DNA of 64,000 bases from Nitrosospira briensis (GCF_900115125.1 NZ_FOVJ01000003.1:248001-312000), one strand, 5' to 3'. Shown: positions 37,418 to 45,751, counted from the first letter of the stretch. Translations and numbers: made by a program. The notes: generated by a model not told the origin, from the letters alone.

Positions 37418-38587
37418 TCAGCTCAACGAGTGCTGCATCAACCGGTCCTTTATGAGAGGCAGGCGGTTGGTAATTCCCATCCCTAAGTTACGCAGGCGAA
37501 CAAGGGTTGGATTCGTGTTGTCGAACAACTTCTGCAAACCGTCGGTAACGAGTTCCAGGGCTAGAATATCTTCCTTGCGCGCCCGCTCATAGCGGCGCAG
37601 CAGCAGGTAATCGCCACAATCCGCTTGCAAGCCGCGCTCCTGGATAATGGAAGCCAGCTTGTGCGCATCGCGCAAACCCAGATTTACCCCTTGTCCCGCG
37701 AGCGGGTGGATGCCATGAGCGGCATCGCCGATGAGCGCAAGACGGGGCTGCACGAGCTTCTTCACGTGCACGAAGTTCAGAGGAAAAGCGGCGGGCCGAG
37801 TCACAAGCTGCATTTCCCCCAATGTATGATAGGAAGCCTGGCTGACCTGTCGGCATAGCTCGGCTTCGGATAAACCGAGCAACGCGTGGGCGTGCTCTTC
37901 CTTGGCGGACCAGACCATGGATACGAGTTTTCCGGGCAATGGCAGCAGCGCCAGCACGCCATCTCGCCGGAACCATTGGTAGGCGACATTATTATGAGCC
38001 CGCCCGGTTTGGAAATTGGCTACTACGCCCATCTGTTGATAAGAGTGGCGCGCCACTTCGATATTTGCCTGCGACCGTACCCACGAGTTCAGGCCATCGG
38101 CGCCAACGATCAGTGCGGTTTGCAGCGCATTTCCATCGTCCAGGCGCAATTCCGCGTGAGATTCGCTCCATACCGCTGAAGTGCATTGTGCGGGACAGAA
38201 AATCGTTACATGCTTTTTTTGACGCTTGAGGGCGTTCCAAACTGCGGTCTGAAGCTGGCGGTTTTCCACGATAAAAGCCAGCTCGGCGCAACCGATATCG
38301 TAGGCGCTGAAATCAAGACGTGCGGCAGTGTCGTCGCCAAACACAGCCATGTTATAAACGGGGGTTATTCGATCGTCCTTCAGGGCTTGCCATACGCCCA
38401 GATTTTGCAGGAAAGCCGCACTGCCGGGACTAATGGCATAAATTCTGCTGTCCCAGGTGTCATCGGAAGGAAGCGGAAGCGGCGAGCGAGACTCCACCAA
38501 AGCGATTTTGAGACCGCTGCCCTTGAGAGCAAGCGCGAGGCTCCCGCCGACCAGCCCGCCACCGACAATAACCAGATCGAATTTCAT
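37418..38587 (-). CDS. UbiH/UbiF/VisC-type FAD-dependent monooxygenase (ubiquinone synthesis)
   Basis: 389-residue class A flavoprotein monooxygenase. The N-terminal FAD motif is LVIVGGGLVGGSLALALKGSG, the middle one is LIVGADGLNSWVR (DG motif), and the C-terminal GDAAHGIHPLAGQGVNLGLRDA (GD motif) closes the FAD site. These three, with RDALKLA-like DAHKLA, place it with the hydroxylases of the ubiquinone ring; which position (C1, C5 or C6) cannot be settled by eye. Start ATG 38587 (MKFDLVI). Confidence 0.88.
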   Translation of the reverse strand: MKFDLVIVGGGLVGGSLALALKGSGLKIALVESRSPLPLPSDDTWDSRIYAISPGSAAFLQNLGVWQALKDDRITPVYNMAVFGDDTAARLDFSAYDIGCAELAFIVENRQLQTAVWNALKRQKKHVTIFCPAQCTSAVWSESHAELRLDDGNALQTALIVGADGLNSWVRSQANIEVARHSYQQMGVVANFQTGRAHNNVAYQWFRRDGVLALLPLPGKLVSMVWSAKEEHAHALLGLSEAELCRQVSQASYHTLGEMQLVTRPAAFPLNFVHVKKLVQPRLALIGDAAHGIHPLAGQGVNLGLRDAHKLASIIQERGLQADCGDYLLLRRYERARKEDILALELVTDGLQKLFDNTNPTLVRLRNLGMGITNRLPLIKDRLMQHSLS

Positions 38588-38791
38588 CAAGGCATTATAC
38601 AGTTGCTTTGAATACGATGGGGCGAGGTTAACCCGTCATCGGCCCTGCGCGTTTTGTGCTGATCGGATTTCCGGAGTGAGACAACGCCTCCTTTTTCTTG
38701 TTCAAGATCATATAGATAATATTCGCAAGCCCTTGTAAACCTTGACAGAGTTGCCCTGTAAGGGCATAATTGCAAACCCTCCAAATACAGT

Positions 38792-38867
38792 GGCGAATTA
38801 GCTCAGTGGTTAGAGCAGCGGAATCATAATCCGTTGGTCCCCAGTTCGAATCTGGGATTCGCTACCA
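38792..38867 (+). tRNA. tRNA with CAT anticodon (Met elongator, or Ile2)
   Basis: 76 bases including a genomic CCA. Acceptor GGCGAAT pairs with ATTCGCT (G1 with T72 as a wobble). The D-loop is AGCTCAGTGGTTAGAGC, the anticodon loop is ATCATAA with anticodon CAT, and the T-arm is CCCAGTTCGAATCTGGG. The anticodon stem lacks the three consecutive G-C pairs of initiator tRNA, so it is not tRNA-fMet. The D- and variable-loop resemble Ile2, but the acceptor stem has A5-T68, which argues for elongator Met. Element remnants lie directly downstream. Confidence 0.92.
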
Positions 38868-39095
38868 AGAATCAAAGGCTTATCTCGTAACGATAGACTA
38901 GTTCCGTCTCTGTGGGACACTAGTGGGGAAGTTTAGCCCAATCTTCGTCTCTACTCTCTTCTTATCTTACCTTGAGTGTCACGCTTCCGTTACTAACTAT
39001 CATTACTTTCGTATCTTGCGCCTAGGAGGAGATACCTTAGCGCTACCCCTACCTTCCGCCAGACCTGAGGAATTATTTTTATTTCCCTCCTGGCG
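38868..39095. other. Downstream flank of the tRNA, no gene recognised
   Basis: 228 bases between the tRNA and the first broken small ORF. ACTAGT is repeated (near 38899 and 38922) flanking a possible hairpin just after the tRNA, but no T-run follows. No duplicate of the tRNA 3' end (an attachment-site repeat) was found downstream up to 40316, by eye. Together with the integrase fragment it is probably part of a decayed integrative element. Confidence 0.4.
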
Positions 39096-39152
39096 TTAGT
39101 CGCCGGTACATTTCTGTACTTTGTCACCAACCTGAAAATTAAACTCGTTCAT
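39096..39152 (-). pseudogene. Truncated phage-type small ORF
   Basis: ATG 39152 follows a GGAGGG ribosome binding site and encodes only MNEFNFQVGDKVQKCTGD before a TAA. Its first 18 residues resemble the start of small phage-type proteins of the pattern GDKV..GDY.F.G, so it is probably cut short by a nonsense or frame-changing mutation. The start overlaps the upstream ORF's stop as AAAATGA, a translational-coupling layout common in phage operons. Confidence 0.45.
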
Positions 39153-39304
39153 TTTCCCTCCAGCGCATCATTCAATCGTTCGATGAGGACATTGAGGTTA
39201 CATTCAATTCCCGACGACTGCCCCAGGTAATACCGCTTCGTTACTTCCACCGCCGCTTTCCTTAGTTTTGTTGCGGAGCGGTTGCGTTTGGTAGGGAACT
39301 TCAG
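39149..39304 (-). pseudogene. Small phage-type ORF lacking a standard start
   Basis: Open frame of 51 codons ending KRYYLGQSSGIECNLNVLIERLNDALEGK with a TGA overlapping the next ATG. Composition is that of a real helical protein, but the frame opens after a stop codon with only CTG as a candidate start. It overlaps the 3' third of the neighbouring ORF (39204-39521) in another frame, so the two may be halves of one gene split by a frameshift. Confidence 0.4.
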
Positions 39305-39521
39305 GAACTACGCGTCTTCTGCACCCATCGCAGCAAGTCAATTCTTCAAGCGGTTCATCCTCCTGCGCTGGCGGTGTCGCCATCATGACTGGTTCGATCA
39401 TGCATTCCTGAAGCTCAAAGCTATTTGGCGATCTGTCAATGAAGACAGTTGACCCATCACTGTATAAAAGCCTGTAACCGGCAACGCCTTGGGCTAATTC
39501 CCATCCCTCTGTTATTTTCAT
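39204..39521 (-). CDS. Hypothetical protein of the integrative element remnant
   Basis: 105 codons starting at ATG 39521, with GAGG five bases upstream, seven bases after the end of the integrase fragment. The N-terminal MKITEGWELAQGVAGYRLLYSDGSTVFIDRSPNSFELQECM looks like a real small domain. It is followed by an acidic stretch and a Cys pair, CCDGC. The last ~25 residues are low complexity, while an overlapping frame (39149-39304) reads as better protein, so a frameshift near 39290 is likely. Not recognised as a named family. Confidence 0.5.
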   Translation of the reverse strand: MKITEGWELAQGVAGYRLLYSDGSTVFIDRSPNSFELQECMIEPVMMATPPAQEDEPLEELTCCDGCRRRVVPEVPYQTQPLRNKTKESGGGSNEAVLPGAVVGN

Positions 39522-39527
39522 TTTTCC

Positions 39528-39759
39528 TCACGGTTTTTCTGCAATCTCTGTTGCGGTTAGTTTGTAGTATGTAACTAATTGGTTTACGTTCTTATGTCCC
39601 ACCAGTTCTGCTGAAGCCATCGGGTCGATTGTGCGATAAGCTTGTAACGGCCTCGCGCCGAGATTTATGAAGGGTTAAATCATAAATCCTCCGCGTATGA
39701 GTTAATTCTCGTCTTTTAAGCAAAAGTCGTGCCTGTTTTAACAATATCTTCGCTTTCAT
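39528..39759 (-). pseudogene. Tyrosine recombinase (integrase) C-terminal fragment, frameshifted
   Basis: Two adjacent frames together give the C-terminal catalytic part of a phage-type integrase. One reads LHKSRREAVTSL, with the conserved Arg of the R-H-R-Y set. After a frameshift (the 232-base span is not a multiple of three) the other continues PMASAELVGHKNVNQLVTYYKLTATEIAEKP, with the GHK histidine and the nucleophile Tyr. The N-terminal ~80% of the protein is absent. It sits ~660 bases from the CAT tRNA and faces it, the typical layout of an element integrated at a tRNA 3' end. Presumably inactive. Confidence 0.75.
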
Positions 39760-39765
39760 CTCCTT

Positions 39766-40116
39766 ATGTTAGAACTTAAGGGGGGGTGTTTCCGCTGTGT
39801 AAAAAATCTCGCCATTGCCTACGCTTTCTTAGTGCCGACAGCTGGCCTGGACGTTCCACGGTGGGAGGCTAGAGACATATTGATTGCTATTGGATTAGGA
39901 AAGCCAAAAGTGGGCCTATTAGACTTTAAGGGTATTGGCGGAGGAAATATTGGAGCTAAAGCCCCTTTCATTGTGGGGGCTGTTGGAGGCTACGATTATC
40001 GGCTGCATTCCCGTCGCGACGTGGATCTGAATGATCCAGCTGAAGCAATCGAGATTATTCTTATGGCAAAACATCTCTTCCGGATTGCAGATGCACGATC
40101 TCGTGAGAAATCCTGA
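39766..40116 (+). CDS. Hypothetical protein, possibly truncated
   Basis: 116 residues with no ribosome binding site before ATG 39766, seven bases from the integrase fragment. The C-terminal part, DVDLNDPAEAIEIILMAKHLFRIADARS, resembles the end of TIGR02391/Ymh-type hypothetical proteins of phages and defence islands. The N-terminal half (EARDILIAIGLGKPKVGLLDFKGIGGG) is not recognised. It may be the 3' remainder of a longer gene cut when the element decayed. Low confidence in function and start. Confidence 0.4.
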   Translation: MLELKGGCFRCVKNLAIAYAFLVPTAGLDVPRWEARDILIAIGLGKPKVGLLDFKGIGGGNIGAKAPFIVGAVGGYDYRLHSRRDVDLNDPAEAIEIILMAKHLFRIADARSREKS

Positions 40117-40316
40117 GGTAACTCTGAAACGAGGCCTACTTCTCCCTCTGTATGTTTCGTTCCATAATCCCGGTCAAACTTCCTCGCCGGATGGACAGTA
40201 TTGAGGTCTTGTGCTTACTAATGCCAATATAGAAAGTCGTCCGTGTAGTCCCACATGACGCAAGTGAAGATCGCCAGAAATACGGGCGCATCATGTGCTC
40301 ATAGTATTCCGTGCTT

Positions 40317-42224
40317 TCACGCCAGTTTTTGGTTTTGCAAGCGAGGTGATCCCACAACAGAACTTGTTGCTCGCCCAGATTTCCCGGATGCGGACGCGAT
40401 CACGCCGCGGAAGAAGCTGACCAGTTCCGGCACGTGGTGGTCGAATGTGAATAGGTGCCGCTGCTGCCATACCCGCTCGCGTACGGTTTGCATTTGCTCG
40501 CGATCCCGTAGCTGGACGGCAAGCTCATCCATGGTATCAAAAAATATTCCGGTGCCAAGCTGCTTCGACAATGTTAGCGTAGCGACGAGCGCCCCGTCGT
40601 TCCCCTTCTGCAGCATTGGCAGGCCGGCTGCGGCAAGCGTGCTTAACCGGGCCGGGTAGTTCAGGTCATCCCAGTTTACTCTCCGTATTTCGCCTCCATT
40701 GCCGCTGTCGAAGAGGTGCAGCCAGCCTGCATCATATTGGGAGAACTCCTCGGTCCAGCGGCTTTGGTCTACGTTGGGATGCAAGTGCAGGTATCCAGGT
40801 GCCATTGCCTGGATTTTTTCAATCCATTGGAGCCACAGTCCATGCGTTATCTCCCCGTAAAAATGCAGGTGAATGCCGTGGTTGGCAAGCTCCGCCACAT
40901 GATGCGGGTGGAGGCCGATAGGTCGGCCCGGCGACACTGTGTGAATTTCACCATCAACTGCGGAACGCAGCGGCGTACGCGGCCGGTCAAACCAGTCGCG
41001 CTTGGGCAAATCCCCATCCAGCACATGCGTTGGTTTGTTCCGGGACAGGCCGGGGACGACAGTATCGAACCAGTCCCGCATTTCCGGGCTCGAGAAGATC
41101 TGTCCATCCGAATACTGGTGCAGGTCGATCAATTGCTGCCACATTCCCTTTTCCAGACAAATGAACGGCCCCTCCTTGAAATGCCAGACGAATGGAATGC
41201 CGGGCGTCGCCCTTAATACCTCATGCGCAAACGGCACTGCCTGCCAGTTCAGCAGCGCGTAGATAACATCCGGCTGGATCTGCTTTATCGCTTCGCGCCA
41301 GCTGTCTCGCGGCAGATCCTCGACATGCCCGAAAGGTACGGGTCCCACGGTATTGAACCAGGTCGGATTCTGCATCCACAAGCCATACAGTTTATGTCCC
41401 TGCTCTTCCAGCGCGAGCACGCGGTCGGCGTTATAGGCGAGTTCACCGACCAGGAGTATTTTCAGTCCATCGTCGGCTCGAGGCGTATCAGGCCGCTCCC
41501 GCATCCTTCGATAGTGGTTCGCTTCATCAATCGAATGGCCGACAGACGTATGAAAGCGTATTGGTTCCTTGACCCGGTAATACGAACGAAACCGGTTTAT
41601 CCCGCCTTCAGGTTCCTGCATGATCAAGTGCCGCTGCATCGGATGGGAGACCCACTCGCAAGTGATGCTGCTGGTGCCGACAAAACCGCCGAGAGGGCGT
41701 AGCCGCGTCCAGTAGAGCCGCTCCAGGTCATCCGACTCCAGTTCTGCCCGCTCCACCCAGCGCATTGCATTTTTTTTATGCATGCACTGCACCAGTTGCA
41801 ATGGGAATCCCGCAATCTGCCCGCTCGCATCGCGATTGTAATGGTGGCGTACACCAGAGTAAGCCAACACTGCTTCCGTCTCGGTATCGAGGCGTTCCTT
41901 CAAACTGCCGAGATGATCCTGGTAATAAACGTCATCGCTTGGCAAGTAAGCGATAAGCCGCGCTTTCGCTTTGATAATGCCTTCGTTCAGGGCATGGCCA
42001 AGCCCCTGATTTTCCGCCAACTGGCAATATCGGATGCGTTTGTCGCTCAGGTATGTGGACACTACTTCCGTTGTTGCATCCCGCGAACCATCGTCGATAA
42101 CGATCGCTTCCCAATCGGACAGGACTTGTGCATGCAGGCTGTCAAGCGCACGTCCGATGAACGGCGCCTGTTCATAAGTCGGGATCACTACACTGACGGA
42201 TGGAGAGTGTGGCTGCGGCATCAT
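40317..42224 (-). CDS. Two-domain glycosyltransferase: family 2 plus glycosyltransferase-B-like half
   Basis: 635 residues. Residues ~8-240 form a family 2 GT-A domain (SVSVVIPTYEQAPFIGRALDSL, IVIDDGSRDATTEVV, AYLPSDDVYYQDHL), with the DxD-like SDD. Residues ~255-610 read as a second, GT-B-like module (KILLVGELAYNADRVLALEEQGHKLYG, VIYALLNWQAVPFAHEVLR, FYGEITHG, LSTLAAAGLPMLQKGNDGAL). Such double enzymes are seen in capsule and O-antigen clusters, but no other polysaccharide genes flank it. It is a candidate horizontally acquired gene next to the integrase fragment. Sugar and acceptor are not predictable. Confidence 0.8.
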   Translation of the reverse strand: MMPQPHSPSVSVVIPTYEQAPFIGRALDSLHAQVLSDWEAIVIDDGSRDATTEVVSTYLSDKRIRYCQLAENQGLGHALNEGIIKAKARLIAYLPSDDVYYQDHLGSLKERLDTETEAVLAYSGVRHHYNRDASGQIAGFPLQLVQCMHKKNAMRWVERAELESDDLERLYWTRLRPLGGFVGTSSITCEWVSHPMQRHLIMQEPEGGINRFRSYYRVKEPIRFHTSVGHSIDEANHYRRMRERPDTPRADDGLKILLVGELAYNADRVLALEEQGHKLYGLWMQNPTWFNTVGPVPFGHVEDLPRDSWREAIKQIQPDVIYALLNWQAVPFAHEVLRATPGIPFVWHFKEGPFICLEKGMWQQLIDLHQYSDGQIFSSPEMRDWFDTVVPGLSRNKPTHVLDGDLPKRDWFDRPRTPLRSAVDGEIHTVSPGRPIGLHPHHVAELANHGIHLHFYGEITHGLWLQWIEKIQAMAPGYLHLHPNVDQSRWTEEFSQYDAGWLHLFDSGNGGEIRRVNWDDLNYPARLSTLAAAGLPMLQKGNDGALVATLTLSKQLGTGIFFDTMDELAVQLRDREQMQTVRERVWQQRHLFTFDHHVPELVSFFRGVIASASGKSGRATSSVVGSPRLQNQKLA

Positions 42225-42513
42225 GTTTCCTTCTTATGGTTGAGTGCCCGGAGCCGGGGCTTATCCATGCGGGACAGGTAAGTATAATCATAAGGAGCGC
42301 TTCGGGAAATGATGATCCATCGTCCATTGATCCCCGGTTCGAACCCATTGGCTGTTTAAATCGAACCAGGGTAGGGAGATCGTGTACCGTGCGGAGCCCC
42401 TCTCGCCTCCTCGTCTCACGCACCTTCGATCTTCTTTGTGCAAGTTTGCTATATTGAATTTTCCGTCCTTTGCAATTCAACATAGTCCGGTTAAAACTGT
42501 TCAGGAGAAACTC

Positions 42514-42741
42514 ATGCCCTACGGTACGCTAAAAGACCTTCCGGAAAACGTTAAAAATGTATTGCCCAGGCATGCCCAGGAGATATACCAGGCGGCCTTC
42601 AATAACGCATGGGATGAATATAAGGACCCGGATGAGCGAAGGGGGGATGCATCACGCGAAGAAACAGCGCACAAGGTAGCCTGGGCAGCAGTAAAGAAGG
42701 AATATGAGAAAAAAGGTGATGAATGGCGCAAGAAGCCGTGA
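42514..42741 (+). CDS. chaB: ChaB family protein (cation transport regulator-like)
   Basis: 75 residues starting at ATG 42514, with AGGAGAAAC upstream. PYGTLKDLPENVKNVLPRHAQEIYQAAFNNAWDEYKDPDERRGDASREETAHKVAWAAVKKEYEK is the full ChaB domain, split here only for quotation: PYGTLKDLPENVKNVLPRHA then QEIYQAAFNNAWDEYKDP then EETAHKVAWAAVKKEYEK. ChaB was named as a regulator of the ChaA cation antiporter, but the family is widespread and its action is unclear. No chaA is nearby. The open frame extends 44 codons upstream without family character. Confidence 0.85.
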   Translation: MPYGTLKDLPENVKNVLPRHAQEIYQAAFNNAWDEYKDPDERRGDASREETAHKVAWAAVKKEYEKKGDEWRKKP

Positions 42742-43222
42742 TTCCCCAGGCTTGGCCTGCCGATCGTCTCATAAATCTAGAAATAAAATTCTCATCCGTC
42801 CTTCCCGCCTGCATCAACAACCATCAGCCGTGTGATGTTTCGCGATTTTCGCCGGCAATACGCACGGTGCGCTTGCAGAGCTGATAATTTGCGCCTGTAT
42901 CGAATTCGACCGGAAATCTTCCATCCATGTAGAAAATTATCGGTGGAACTAATGATCAGGTAAAACCTCTACATCGCATTCGTTAGCGTTGATCTTGCTT
43001 CAGGCTCAACAAATTTAAAGAGCCGCGTCTGTGGACTAGCGCACAGAGCTACCCGGCTTCGAAATGAGAGAATTAGCCAAGCTGCGCAGTTAGTTACTTG
43101 CCCGCATTCGCGCCAGCTCAGCTTGTTGTGGCTTTTCGCGGGTGCGAAAGCGAAAACGCTTGTCAACCTTTTGCTCACTGGCGCCGTTTTAATTACTTCA
43201 GCACCGGATAGGAAAGCACATA
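42742..43222. other. Intergenic region, nothing recognised
   Basis: 481 bases after chaB. ORFs on either strand are short and lack ribosome binding sites. No tRNA, CRISPR or insertion-sequence ends were seen. It carries the upstream region of the small hypothetical gene at 43223. Confidence 0.4.
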
Positions 43223-43495
43223 ATGAAAGAATCAAATTTAATAGACATGTTCGGATTGAGCGGTGATCCGGAAGAAGACGCCCGATTGGATGATTTGCTC
43301 TTTCGCCTTGAATGGGGCAGTTCGCGCGAACGCCCTGCAAATTCGAAAGAGACCAATTTATCCTCTTCCATTATGGCGGCTTCTACAGTTCAGAATTCGA
43401 ACAGTACCCTTTCCGCCCTGGAAAAGGCGGAAAGGGTATGGGGGGTTACGCGAGAGGCTCATGAAATACCTAAGAGGTTTGCTTTATACAAATAA
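43223..43495 (+). CDS. Small hypothetical protein
   Basis: 90 residues, Ser- and Glu-rich, from ATG 43223, with AGGAAA nine bases upstream. Residues 1-35 (MKESNLIDMFGLSGDPEED...) are acidic; no domain is recognised. The 3' third contains a 13-base perfect hairpin (43405-43438) that would be translated as STLSALEKAERVWG. Whether the ORF is real is open; it could be a leader or a remnant. Confidence 0.4.
   Translation: MKESNLIDMFGLSGDPEEDARLDDLLFRLEWGSSRERPANSKETNLSSSIMAASTVQNSNSTLSALEKAERVWGVTREAHEIPKRFALYK
43405..43438. repeat. Perfect 13-bp inverted repeat (strong hairpin)
   Basis: TACCCTTTCCGCC (43405-43417) pairs exactly with GGCGGAAAGGGTA (43426-43438) around the eight-base loop ctggaaaa. 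Neither side has a T-run, so it is not an ordinary terminator. It falls inside the small hypothetical ORF. Confidence 0.85.
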
Positions 43496-43521
43496 CTCCT
43501 TCGGCATCCTCGTGCAGCAGC

Positions 43522-44292
43522 CTATTTCACGCAGATGCCGATGCAGTCGGCTCCGCCTCGTGCCGGATCACAATTATCCGAGGGATCATCCACGCACTTC
43601 TTGCCCTCGGGGCAGGGAAATCCGGCAATTCCGCCACACATTTGCCTGGGTTCTTTATCCCCGTAGGCGGAGCTTCCCTTGGGCGGGTAGTCGACCCGTT
43701 TGCCTCCCGGCTTAGTGGGTTCTTCCGCGCCAATCTTGACAGTCTCGCGGATTTGCCGCGGCTCTACCGCTTCCACGTCTATGGACTCCACTTCCCCGTC
43801 TGTATGCCGCGCGGTGTAGACACCGACAACGTCCAGAGGTACGGGGCTTTTCACCACCAGAAAGCCTTCCAGGAAGGCAAAGTCCACACAAACTCCGTCG
43901 ATCGGACAAAAATAGCCTGCGATGTCAAAGCAATTCACGCCGACCGCTCCGTCCGGCTGGATAACCGCTTCCTTGAATGGCGTCACGCCGAAGGGCCCGG
44001 GATCGGATCCAAACTGTGATGCAAGCGCCACCTTGGCGGCGACAGTAATTTTTTTGTTTGTGGGATTATGTATATTGACGGTCGTGCGATAGGTGCCGCG
44101 TGCCAACGTTCCGTCCTGGTGCGGTGCCAGCAGCGAACAAGCGACTTTGGCTGCATATTGATATTCGGTTTTGATGGTCTTGGAAGGTTTTACCGCTTCT
44201 GCCTGCGATACTGGAATAATCTCAACGGCGCCAAGCACGCTACATAACCCCACCAAGGCGGAGAAGACCCCGATTATCTTCAACTGTTTCAT
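43522..44292 (-). CDS. Secreted cysteine-rich hypothetical protein
   Basis: 256 residues from ATG 44292, with a GGAGG site upstream. An N-terminal signal peptide (IIGVFSALVGLCSVLGAVEI) is followed by a beta-rich region with RGTYRTTVNIHNPTNKKITVAAKVALA and a four-Cys cluster (NCFDIAGYFCPIDGVCVDF), which resembles a family of secreted proteins of unknown role. The C-terminal CGGIAGFPCPEGKKCVDDP ... CIGICV looks like a Kazal-like/follistatin-type cysteine module. It is a probable periplasmic or exported structural protein; no enzyme motif is visible. The frame extends 36 codons upstream of 44292 without need. Confidence 0.65.
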   Translation of the reverse strand: MKQLKIIGVFSALVGLCSVLGAVEIIPVSQAEAVKPSKTIKTEYQYAAKVACSLLAPHQDGTLARGTYRTTVNIHNPTNKKITVAAKVALASQFGSDPGPFGVTPFKEAVIQPDGAVGVNCFDIAGYFCPIDGVCVDFAFLEGFLVVKSPVPLDVVGVYTARHTDGEVESIDVEAVEPRQIRETVKIGAEEPTKPGGKRVDYPPKGSSAYGDKEPRQMCGGIAGFPCPEGKKCVDDPSDNCDPARGGADCIGICVK

Positions 44293-44529
44293 GATAACGC
44301 CTCCTTTTCGTTTGAATTGGTAAAAATCCCGGTAACCGCTTGAATGCCCTATCATTCGGAAGCAGTGGTGCGCATTATCCTCATTCGCTATCCTCATCAT
44401 CTCAGAGCAATCGATTCAGAGATTTATTCATAGCAGCGTTTGCTTTATAGTCAAGTTTAATCTGAGCAACACCGGCGACGAGACTGCCGATGTTAAGGTG
44501 ACGCAGAATTAAACCGGGCTTGGTGCTGC

Positions 44530-44712
44530 ACTGCTAGAAGTGGATTCAAAGCGGGTGATATGCCGAATCAAGCGGGATAGGTATACGGACTTGCATGACG
44601 CCCTTTACGAGCGGATTGAATTTATATGATAAAGCGGCGCGGGCACTCGCCCTGCCCTGTGGCAGTGGCAAGAAGTGTAAAGAATGTATTTGGGTGGGGT
44701 TAGGGATGATTG
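44530..44712 (+). pseudogene. Degraded gene remnant with a SEC-C zinc motif
   Basis: One frame reads LEVDSKRVICRIKRDRYTDLHDALYERIEFI and stops. In the adjoining frames the following ~60 bases read SPCP then CGSGKKCKEC, which is the SEC-C metal-binding motif (CPCGSGKK..KC) broken by a one-base frameshift. It is probably the C-terminus of a SEC-C-containing protein in decay. The region 44293-44782 otherwise holds no gene. Confidence 0.45.
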
Positions 44713-44782
44713 AACAATGCGGGCATCATCGCCTCCGAGAATCAAGCTGAATATGTCCGTGGCGAATACGTGCCCGGGACTA

Positions 44783-45022
44783 TTACTCGGGCAGGCTGCG
44801 ACCCCCTGCCGCGCCAGCTAACTTCTGGAAGAGCGCTTCACAGGACTTCTCGGCCGAGTCAAGCGCGGTATACAGTTCCAGAAGATTTACGCCAACATAC
44901 TTTTCGCAGCTAGGGCAGGAAAGCTTCGGCTCGTACTTAAGTCGCGAGATGAGCTCCTCGTACATTGCCGAGCAATGAGGACACCTGATCATGATCGTCT
45001 CTGAATCCAGATTGAGCGACAT
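44783..45022 (-). CDS. Small zinc-ribbon-like hypothetical protein
   Basis: 79 residues with two CxxC pairs, CPHC and CPSC, about 19 residues apart, a typical zinc ribbon. It starts at ATG 45022 with GAAAGG upstream. The segment after the ribbon (VNLLELYTALDSAEKSCEALFQKLAG) is helical. It may be a small DNA- or RNA-binding or transcript-factor-like protein. No neighbours suggest a function. Confidence 0.6.
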   Translation of the reverse strand: MSLNLDSETIMIRCPHCSAMYEELISRLKYEPKLSCPSCEKYVGVNLLELYTALDSAEKSCEALFQKLAGAAGGRSLPE

Positions 45023-45349
45023 GGCAAACCTTTCTGTTAGTCCGGTTGTGACTCTGCAAATCTTAGCACAGTTGTGGTGTTTTTTCTGAAATCGGGAGCA
45101 GGATTTCGAGACATGAAGTCCATTTAACTAAGCGATCTCAACGCTCAGGAGCATCGATGACTCTTCAGTTGCCCCTGAGCTTGCTCGAATCTCTGCAAAC
45201 GGCGCCTCGCGGACTAAGCGAGTGACTCTGTCATCGCTCTGCGGGTTGCTAAATGGCAGTTCTGCCAAAGGGGGTAGGAATACGTTGCGCCGCCCCTGGA
45301 TCAGCAACATAGCGCAGTAGAACCTTACGCTTTAAACGGTTGTGCCCGT
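45023..45349. other. Intergenic region, no convincing gene
   Basis: 327 bases between the zinc-ribbon and PRC-barrel genes. A 60-codon minus-strand frame (45128-45310) has no ribosome binding site and no recognised domain, so it is not annotated as a gene. Confidence 0.4.
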
Positions 45350-45751
45350 CTATTTTGTCCCGTAGTAAGAGCGGATCTGGCTGGCATAAAGCCCGCCGTT
45401 AGCCATATCCGGCCAATTGTCTTTGTCGAACCCTGGTGCTGATTCAAGACGCTCTTTCTCTACATCCAGTATGAAACGGGTATCCAAAGTTTCCAGCTTC
45501 AACGTCAAGGCGTTCCACGGCACAGCGAAAAGTTTGTCTGCTATCCCGAGGAATCCGCCAAAGGACAATACTGCGTAAGCAACCTTGGCATTTTCCACGT
45601 CCAGCATTATTTCTTTGATTTCCCCGAGGTTTTCGCCTTTATTATTGTAGACATTCTCTCCAATGGGCCAGGTCGCACCCATCAGTCTGGGTCCAGACCC
45701 TTTGCCTTCGGTAATTTTATCCAGACCGTGGGTGTTATGTTCATAGCTCAT
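45350..45751 (-). CDS. PRC-barrel domain protein
   Basis: 133 residues from ATG 45751, preceded by TAGGAGATAAGC. The middle reads NVYNNKGENLGEIKEIMLDVENAKVAYAVLSFGGFLGIADKLFAVPWNALTLK, a full PRC-barrel (as in photosynthetic reaction-centre H subunits and RimM), quoted here in fragments NVYNNKGENLGEIKEIMLDV and AYAVLSFGGFLGIADKLFAV. Stand-alone PRC-barrel proteins of this sort are common in environmental proteobacteria and are often stress-related; the ligand is unknown. N-terminal segment (HGLDKITEGKGSGPRLMGA) is not conserved in type. Confidence 0.8.
   Translation of the reverse strand: MSYEHNTHGLDKITEGKGSGPRLMGATWPIGENVYNNKGENLGEIKEIMLDVENAKVAYAVLSFGGFLGIADKLFAVPWNALTLKLETLDTRFILDVEKERLESAPGFDKDNWPDMANGGLYASQIRSYYGTK

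Noticed and set aside
42320-42350. tRNA T-arm-like sequence (ccccggttcgaaccc)
   Set aside because: No acceptor, D- or anticodon arms surround it; it is probably chance or at most a tiny tRNA fragment.
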